Source: CAZSBB01 sp964605235
GTDB lineage: Bacteria; Planctomycetota; Phycisphaerae; Phycisphaerales; Phycisphaeraceae
Direction: 5' to 3'
Length of the DNA: 64,000 bases
Assembly: GCA_964605235.1 (NCBI GenBank)
Contig: CAZSBB010000028.1
Location: 29,404-93,403 of the forward strand
Position numbers and translations under genes: made by a program. A model generated the notes under the pieces. It was not told the DNA's origin, made no database searches, and worked only from the letters and a program-made list of their open reading frames with translations. Below are positions 59,006-64,000 of the stretch, piece after piece (within the stretch, counting starts at the first letter, position 1; each line of letters opens with the position of its first letter).

Positions 59006-61426
59006 TCACAGCAGACTGATCGGGTCCACATCCACCGCGGTCCGCGCATCAGACACCAGCAAACGCTGGCTGCGCAAGCTCGCCAGCAGCTTCTGCAAAC
59101 TGCTGGCAGCCTCCGGCGGGGGCGCGATCAACTCGATCTGCTGCCGATGGTAATCCGCCACCCGCGCAATGGGGCACGCCATCGGCCCTTTCATCCGCAC
59201 CCGCAACGCCAGCCGCTGGTTCGCCGCTGTCAACTGTCCCGCCAGCGTGCGGGCGTATTCCACACAACGGGCGGGGTCGCGGTCGCGCACCACCAGCCGC
59301 GCCATCCGCGCCAGCGGCGGCAAACCCACCTGCGCCCGCACCGCCAGCTCCTGCCGGGCAAACGTCTCGTAATCGTGCTGTGCTGCCAGTTGAATCGTCG
59401 GGTCGTGAATGCTGAACGTCTGCACCACGACAACCCCCGGCTCGCTGGCGCGGCCCGCCCGTCCCGCCACTTGCGCGATGAGCTGAAACGTCCGCTCACT
59501 GGCGCGGAAGTCCGGCAGGTTCAACGCGGTGTCCCCACTGATCACCCCCACCAGCTTCACATTGGGAAAGTCCAAACCCTTGGCGATCATCTGCGTCCCC
59601 AGCAACACCTCTACCTCACCGCGCTGGAACGCCAGCAGCGACTGCTGATACTGCTGCCGGGAACGCATGGCGTCCGAATCCATGCGCTGCACTTTCACCT
59701 CGGGAAACTTGGTCGCCAGCTCTTCCTCCACGCGCTGCGTGCCCAACCCGAACAGCGTGACTTTCTTGTGACAGCTCGGACAGAACTGCGGCAAAAGCTG
59801 TTCGCCATCACAGTGATGACAGCGCACAAACCCGCCGGTGGGCAGCTTGCCGTCGCGGTGGTACACCACGGTCACGTCGCAATGCGGGCAGCCCATGATC
59901 CAGCCGCAGTTGTGGTCGGGGCAGGCGATGTAGTTGGCGTAACCCCGGCGGTTAAGCAGAAAAATCGCCTGGCCCTTTTGCCGCAGCGTGTGCGCCAGCA
60001 GCGTTTCGAGCCGTCGACTGATCAGATGCACGCCCCGGCGGGCGCGGCGTTCCTCCACCATGTCCACCAGTTGCACCTGCGGCAACTGACTGCCCGCCAC
60101 CCGCTGGGTGATCTCCAACAGGTTGTAGCGCGGCTGATCGGTTCCGCGGCTGCCCATCCACGTCGCGTTGTGATAACTCTCCAGACTCGGCGTCGCGCTG
60201 CCGAGCACCACGGGAATGTTCAGGAGCTGCGCCCGGCGGACCGCCACATCGCGGGCGTGGTAGCGCGGCGCCTGGTCCTGCTTGTAGCTGCTGTCGTGCT
60301 CCTCATCGACCACGATCAGCAGCGGGCGCGAAAGCGGCGCGAAGATCGCCGAGCGCGCCCCGATGACGATCCGCGCCTGCCCCGCCGCGATGCGTTGCCA
60401 CTGCTCGTGCCGCTGAGCGGGGGTCAGCGCTGAGTGCAGCACCGCCACTTCGCCAAAGCGCTTGCGGAAGCGATACACGGTCTGCGGCGTCAGGGCGATC
60501 TCCGGCACCAGCACGATCACACCCGCCCCCGGTTCCAGCGGTTTTCCGCCGTTTTCCAGCAGTCGGGCGATCAGTTGCAGGTACACCTCCGTCTTGCCGC
60601 TGCCGGTGACGCCGCGCAGCAGATGCACCCGGAAGCCGGCGTCACGCTGGGCGAGGACGGCATCCACCGCGCTGGCCTGCTCGGGGTTCAGTTCCACCTG
60701 GCGCGAGGCGGCGCCGATCTCCACCGCGCCCAGGTCATCCCACTGCGCCTGCACCTGACTGACCTGCTTAAGCCGGAGCAAACCCTTCTCCACCAGTTGC
60801 CGCACGGGGGCGACGGTGCGCGCTCCGGCACGATCCGCGAGCTTGCGCATGTCCATGGCGCCGACTGGTGCGCGGGGTTCGTCGGCATCGCCCGCATCAT
60901 CAACCTCGGCGTCTCCCCGCCCTGCCGCTTCCAGGGCGTCAAGCACCCGTTGCTGCAGGGGCGACAGCTTGACGCCTGTTCGCGGAGCGTCCGCAATCAG
61001 CTCCACGTAGGGCCGCAGGGTGCGCCCGACGCCTTGCTTGACCGCCGCCGGGAGAATGGAAGCAAACGTCATCCCCAGCGGACAGCAGTAGTAACCCGCC
61101 AGCCAGCGCGCCAGCTCCACCAGATCGCCGGGCAGCCGCAGCGACTGGCCATCGCGCTGCACAATCGCTTTGACCTTGCTCGGGTCGAGTTCGCAGGGCA
61201 CGTCCACCTGCATGACGAAACCCGCCACCGTCTGGTTGCCCCGGCCCAGCGGCACCTGCACGCGCTCGCCCGGCTGCAGGTCGGACAAGGCGGAGGGAAT
61301 GGCGTAGGCCAACCCTTGCCCCGACAGGTCCACGCCGCGCTCGGGCGCGATCAGCGCGTAGCGCCGCGGGACCGCCGGATTAGCGGACGCGACGGGAGCC
61401 AGGGATTCGCCAAACAGATCGGACAT
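59006..61426 (-). CDS. priA: Primosomal replication restart helicase PriA
   Basis: 806 aa. The N-terminal 3'-DNA-binding part is followed by a superfamily 2 helicase core: Walker A GVTGSGKT near residue 271, motif II as DEEH in VVDEEHDSSYKQ, then GSATPSLES. The zinc-binding insertion has paired Cys motifs (CPDHNCGWIMGCPHC, CHHCDGEQLLPQFCPSC). It reloads the replicative helicase at stalled forks. Length is a little above the common 730 because of an extra acidic segment near residue 170-200 (GRGDAEVDDAGDADEP). It lies alone, with an inverted repeat 30 nt upstream. Confidence 0.97.
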   Translation of the reverse strand: MSDLFGESLAPVASANPAVPRRYALIAPERGVDLSGQGLAYAIPSALSDLQPGERVQVPLGRGNQTVAGFVMQVDVPCELDPSKVKAIVQRDGQSLRLPGDLVELARWLAGYYCCPLGMTFASILPAAVKQGVGRTLRPYVELIADAPRTGVKLSPLQQRVLDALEAAGRGDAEVDDAGDADEPRAPVGAMDMRKLADRAGARTVAPVRQLVEKGLLRLKQVSQVQAQWDDLGAVEIGAASRQVELNPEQASAVDAVLAQRDAGFRVHLLRGVTGSGKTEVYLQLIARLLENGGKPLEPGAGVIVLVPEIALTPQTVYRFRKRFGEVAVLHSALTPAQRHEQWQRIAAGQARIVIGARSAIFAPLSRPLLIVVDEEHDSSYKQDQAPRYHARDVAVRRAQLLNIPVVLGSATPSLESYHNATWMGSRGTDQPRYNLLEITQRVAGSQLPQVQLVDMVEERRARRGVHLISRRLETLLAHTLRQKGQAIFLLNRRGYANYIACPDHNCGWIMGCPHCDVTVVYHRDGKLPTGGFVRCHHCDGEQLLPQFCPSCHKKVTLFGLGTQRVEEELATKFPEVKVQRMDSDAMRSRQQYQQSLLAFQRGEVEVLLGTQMIAKGLDFPNVKLVGVISGDTALNLPDFRASERTFQLIAQVAGRAGRASEPGVVVVQTFSIHDPTIQLAAQHDYETFARQELAVRAQVGLPPLARMARLVVRDRDPARCVEYARTLAGQLTAANQRLALRVRMKGPMACPIARVADYHRQQIELIAPPPEAASSLQKLLASLRSQRLLVSDARTAVDVDPISLL

Positions 61427-61458
61427 CGGACCAGCGAGTGTACCGCGCGCCGCAGGGG

Positions 61459-61521
61459 GCTAAAAAAGGGGATAAGTACATTATTTTTATCAAAAATAAT
61501 GTACTTATCCCCTTTTTTAGC
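61459..61521. repeat. Perfect inverted repeat, 30-bp arms, 3-base loop
   Basis: Left arm 61459-61488 and right arm 61492-61521 are exact reverse complements around ATC. The arm core GGGGATAAGTACATTATTTT is identical to that of the hairpin at 42040-42101, but the ends differ (GCTAAAAAA here, GCAAGAAA there). It stands between the priA start and the IclR gene, both of which read away from it, so it is not placed as a terminator for either gene. Confidence 0.88.
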
Positions 61522-61554
61522 TCCGCCCCCCAGCAGACGATCGTGATTTGACGA

Positions 61555-61586
61555 TGTGCCAAATACAAAACATAATGTACCAAATA
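61555..61586 (+). promoter_or_regulatory. Candidate IclR operator: direct repeats before the regulator
   Basis: TGTGCCAAATA at 61555-61565 and TGTACCAAATA at 61576-61586 are a direct repeat with start-to-start distance 21 bp, two DNA turns. The block is also flanked by TGTGCC (61555-61560) and GGCACA (61588-61593), an inverted pair. It overlaps the proposed start codon of the IclR gene, as an autorepressor site would. Confidence 0.45.
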
Positions 61587-62401
61587 TGGCACATCCGGCT
61601 GAACAGCCTGATCCCGCCCCCGCCCTGACGCGCGGCCTGCGCCTGCTGCAACTGCTCCAACGCGAAGGCACCTGCTCGCTCGAACAACTCGTGCGCGCCA
61701 GCGGGTTTCCCAAATCCTCCGTCGCCCGGCTGATGACCGCCCTGGTGGGCTGCGGCGCTGCCGACCGGGATGCCGCCACGCTGCGCTATCGCGCGCTGCT
61801 GCACCTGCTGCCCCCGAAGGTGGACGACCAGCGCCTGATGCAACTGGCGACCCCGCTGCTGACCCGCGTGGGACACGCCACTAACCAGGCGGTGGAACTG
61901 CATCGCTGGGCGGGCGGGGTGCTGGAAATGATCGACCGGCAGGAGCCCGCCGACGCCGTGGTGCAGGCGGTCGCCCGGGTGGGTTGGCAGCGTTCACTGG
62001 ATGAACTCGATGCGTTGACGCAAGTGGTCCGCGCGTTTGTCGACCTGCCCCCGGCCGCGCAGATGTGGTACTGGTCGTCGGGCCGGCAGTATCCGGTGTC
62101 CGTGCGCCGGCTGACGCAACAGCTCACCACGGTGCGTCAACAACACAGCGCGATGGACCTGGGCATCAATGAGCACGGCGTCCGCCGCTATGCCGCGCCG
62201 GTGCTGCATCAGGAGCGTCTCGTCGCCGTCATCGCCATCGCCCAGGCGTGCACGCCCCATGCCGCGCAGGAGCATGCGCCCTGGCGCGAGTTGCTCGTGC
62301 AAGCGGGGCGCGAGCTGACGGAATTGCTTGATCCCATGGCGGCTCAACCTGCATTTTCCCCCAGCAAAACCCGGAGTTCCCATGCGCATTCTCTATCTTG
62401 A
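61586..62401 (+). CDS. IclR family transcriptional regulator
   Basis: 271 aa from the ATG at 61586; a GTG 10 codons upstream is possible. Residues about 15-70 form the winged helix (ALTRGLRLLQLLQREG, SLEQLVRASGFPKSSVARLMTAL). The rest is the IclR ligand-binding GAF-like domain (TNQAVELHRWAGGVLEMIDRQEP, GVRRYAAPVLHQERLVAVIAIAQA). IclR proteins sense aromatic or sugar acids. Its last 20 nt overlap the sulfatase start on the same strand, so it is co-transcribed with and likely controls the sulfatase. Direct repeats lie over its start. Confidence 0.9.
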   Translation: MAHPAEQPDPAPALTRGLRLLQLLQREGTCSLEQLVRASGFPKSSVARLMTALVGCGAADRDAATLRYRALLHLLPPKVDDQRLMQLATPLLTRVGHATNQAVELHRWAGGVLEMIDRQEPADAVVQAVARVGWQRSLDELDALTQVVRAFVDLPPAAQMWYWSSGRQYPVSVRRLTQQLTTVRQQHSAMDLGINEHGVRRYAAPVLHQERLVAVIAIAQACTPHAAQEHAPWRELLVQAGRELTELLDPMAAQPAFSPSKTRSSHAHSLS

Positions 62402-63875
62402 CCTCGACGCCCTGACCCCCTCGCACCTGAGCTGCTACGGCTACCATCGGCCGACCTCGCCGATGATCGACCAGCTCGCCCGCGAAGGCACCCGCCTGAC
62501 CAACTGCTACACCAGCGACGCGCCGTGTCTGCCCAGCCGCACCGCGTTCTACTCCGGCAGATTCGGCATTCAGACCGGCGTGGTGGGGCACGGCGGCACC
62601 GCGGCCGAACCGAAGCGGCAAGGCGCCTGCCGCAACTTCCGCGACTGGTTCGATGAGCATGGCCTGGCGCGCCAGCTCCAACTGGCCGGCTACCACACCG
62701 CCATGGTCAGCCCCTTCGGCCAGCGTCACGCGGCGCACTGGTTCTACGCCGGCTTCAACGAAATTCACAACACCGGCAAAGGCGGCATGGAATCCGCTGA
62801 GGAAGTCACCCCCGTCGTTTCGCAATGGCTCAAGCAGAACGCCAACCGGGACAACTGGTATCTGCATGTGAACTTCTGGGACATTCACACGCCGTACCGC
62901 GCGCCTGCTTCATTCGGTGAGCCGTTCCAGGGCCAACCCGCGCCGGCGTGGATCACTGATGAAGTGCTTGATGGCCATGTCCACAAGGCCGGCCCGCACT
63001 CGGCACAGGACATCGGCATGTACAGCGATGGCAGCCCCGACCGTCACCCGCGCACCGTCGCCCGCATCACGGATCGCGCTACGCTCGAACATTGGATGAA
63101 CGGCTACGACACCGCGATCCTCTACGTCGATCAGCAAATCCGCGGCTTCGTCGAACAGCTCAAACAGGCGGGCGTGTACGACGACACGCTGATCATCATC
63201 AGCGCGGACCACGGCGAAAATCAGGGCGAACTGGGCATCTACGGCGAACACGGCACCGCCGACCAGGGCACCTGCAACATCCCCATGATCGTGCGCGGCC
63301 CGGGCGTCAAAGCCGGCGCAGTGGACCACGGCCTGCATTACAACGTGGACTTCGCCCCCACGCTGATGGACCTGCTGGGACGCAAGAAGCCGGAGATCTG
63401 GGACGGGCAGTCTTATGCCGCGCTGCTCCAGTCAGGTCAGGACGCCGGGCGCGAACAACTGGTCGTCAGCCAGTGCTGCCATGTCTGTCAGCGCTCGGTG
63501 CGCTGGGACCGCTGGCTCTACATCCGCACCTGGCACGACGGTTTCCATCTGTTCCCGCAGGAGATGTTGTTTGATCTGCAGACTGACCCGCATGAGCAAC
63601 ACAACCTGGTGGCCCAGCAACCGGCGCTGTGCCGGGAGGGCGCGTGGCGGCTGATGGACTGGCACGACCAGCAGATGCACAAGATGGCGAAATGGTCGAG
63701 CGATTCGGTGGACCCGATGTGGACGGTCATCCGCGAAGGCGGCCCGCATCACGCCAGCCTCGGGCATGGCCATCCCAAGGCGGACGGGCTGCGGCAATAC
63801 ATTGAACGGCTGGAACAGACCGACCGCGCGGCCGGCGCTGCGGCGTTGCGAGAGAAGTACGCGGCAGCACTCTAA
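62382..63875 (+). CDS. Sulfatase, cytoplasmic type by lack of signal peptide
   Basis: 497 aa from the ATG at 62382, with CCGGAG 5 nt upstream. MRILYLDLDALTPSHLSCYG gives the metal Asp residues D7 and D9. The formylglycine motif is CLPSR at 49-53, so C49 is the residue to be oxidised by a maturase. ADHGE at residues 275-279 is the second metal site. There is no signal peptide, in contrast to most planctomycete sulfatases, so it likely acts on imported sulfated sugars. A maturation enzyme is not in the window. It is coupled to the IclR gene by a 20-nt overlap. The repeat copy C begins at its stop. Confidence 0.93.
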   Translation: MRILYLDLDALTPSHLSCYGYHRPTSPMIDQLAREGTRLTNCYTSDAPCLPSRTAFYSGRFGIQTGVVGHGGTAAEPKRQGACRNFRDWFDEHGLARQLQLAGYHTAMVSPFGQRHAAHWFYAGFNEIHNTGKGGMESAEEVTPVVSQWLKQNANRDNWYLHVNFWDIHTPYRAPASFGEPFQGQPAPAWITDEVLDGHVHKAGPHSAQDIGMYSDGSPDRHPRTVARITDRATLEHWMNGYDTAILYVDQQIRGFVEQLKQAGVYDDTLIIISADHGENQGELGIYGEHGTADQGTCNIPMIVRGPGVKAGAVDHGLHYNVDFAPTLMDLLGRKKPEIWDGQSYAALLQSGQDAGREQLVVSQCCHVCQRSVRWDRWLYIRTWHDGFHLFPQEMLFDLQTDPHEQHNLVAQQPALCREGAWRLMDWHDQQMHKMAKWSSDSVDPMWTVIREGGPHHASLGHGHPKADGLRQYIERLEQTDRAAGAAALREKYAAAL

Positions 63876-63950
63876 CGAGCCCCGACTGTGAGGGAGGGGT
63901 TGCTTTCGCTGCGTCACGCCGCTGCGGCTGCGCCGCAACCCCTGGCTCAC
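63875..63950. repeat. Dispersed GC-rich imperfect palindrome, copy C
   Basis: ACGAGCCCCGACTGTGAGGG, then AGGGGTTGC, and CTGCGGCTGCGCCGC with AACCCCTGGCTCAC repeat copy A (37509-37598). The terminal CGGGGCTCGT is missing or changed here. It begins at the last base of the sulfatase stop codon. The remaining 50 bases to the window edge show no feature I recognise. Confidence 0.65.
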
Positions 63951-64000
63951 CAACTTTATGCATCACGCCGTTTGCCGCTGCCGTTTGGCGATCAGCCAAT

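Noticed and set aside
61459..61521. Hairpin considered as an intrinsic terminator
   Set aside because: Both adjacent genes start here and read away, so there is no transcript end to serve.

Overview
The window is GC-rich DNA with dense genes and every sign of a bacterium of the Planctomycetota, most likely the Phycisphaerae side. The reasons are several prepilin-type FTLIELLVVISIIALL proteins, sugar-metabolism operons with DUF4838, GH4 and Gfo/Idh/MocA enzymes, a MoxR/DUF58/BatA/DUF4159 cluster, a sulfatase, and an S10-spc-alpha ribosomal cluster that lacks rpmD (L30), adk and rpsD. The taxon is inferred from gene content, not from a marker tree. No rRNA, tRNA, CRISPR array, intact transposase or prophage was seen.

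Layout. Positions 1-7866 (minus strand) form a carbohydrate unit: a GntR/LacI-type chimeric regulator, a pseudopilin, a DUF4838 glucuronidase-like protein with a CBM9-like tail, a Gfo/Idh/MocA oxidoreductase, a GH4 glycosidase and a PIG-L deacetylase cut by the left edge. An AT-rich divergent control region (7867-8147) carries three palindromes. Positions 8148-13093 (plus) hold a GNAT acetyltransferase, an amidohydrolase, a BNR sialidase-like protein, an M20 peptidase and a second Gfo/Idh/MocA protein. Positions 13147-16526 (minus) hold a P1B-type metal ATPase and another pseudopilin. A PcRGLX/YetA-like polysaccharide lyase-type protein follows at 16972-19317 (plus).

Positions 19455-37433 (plus) are one tightly packed ten-gene unit: a DUF4175-like membrane protein, four exported proteins (propeller-like, DNRLRE-like, PA14-PKD-TPR, beta-helix), a double DUF4159 protein, MoxR, DUF58, BatA-like and a second vWA membrane protein. 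Several start and stop codons overlap. It looks like a cell-envelope chaperone/assembly module with its surface clients, but no function is proven.

Positions 37663-41509 (minus) carry four tandem paralogous pseudopilins in three transcription modules. The modules end in related hairpin terminators, and each begins with a leader holding a conserved block that can fold into alternative helices, a candidate cis-regulatory RNA. Positions 42040-42143 contain a perfect 28-bp-arm inverted repeat fused to half of a dispersed GC-rich repeat. Relatives of these two elements lie at 61459-61521 (the inverted repeat) and at 37509-37598 and 63875-63950 (the GC-rich repeat).

Positions 42258-57995 (minus) are the ribosomal protein/secY/map/infA/rpoA cluster, driven by a good sigma70-like promoter at 58062-58089. 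A methyltransferase and priA precede it on the same strand. The window ends with an IclR regulator overlapping a sulfatase that has no signal peptide (plus), a second sugar/sulfate-ester catabolic pair.
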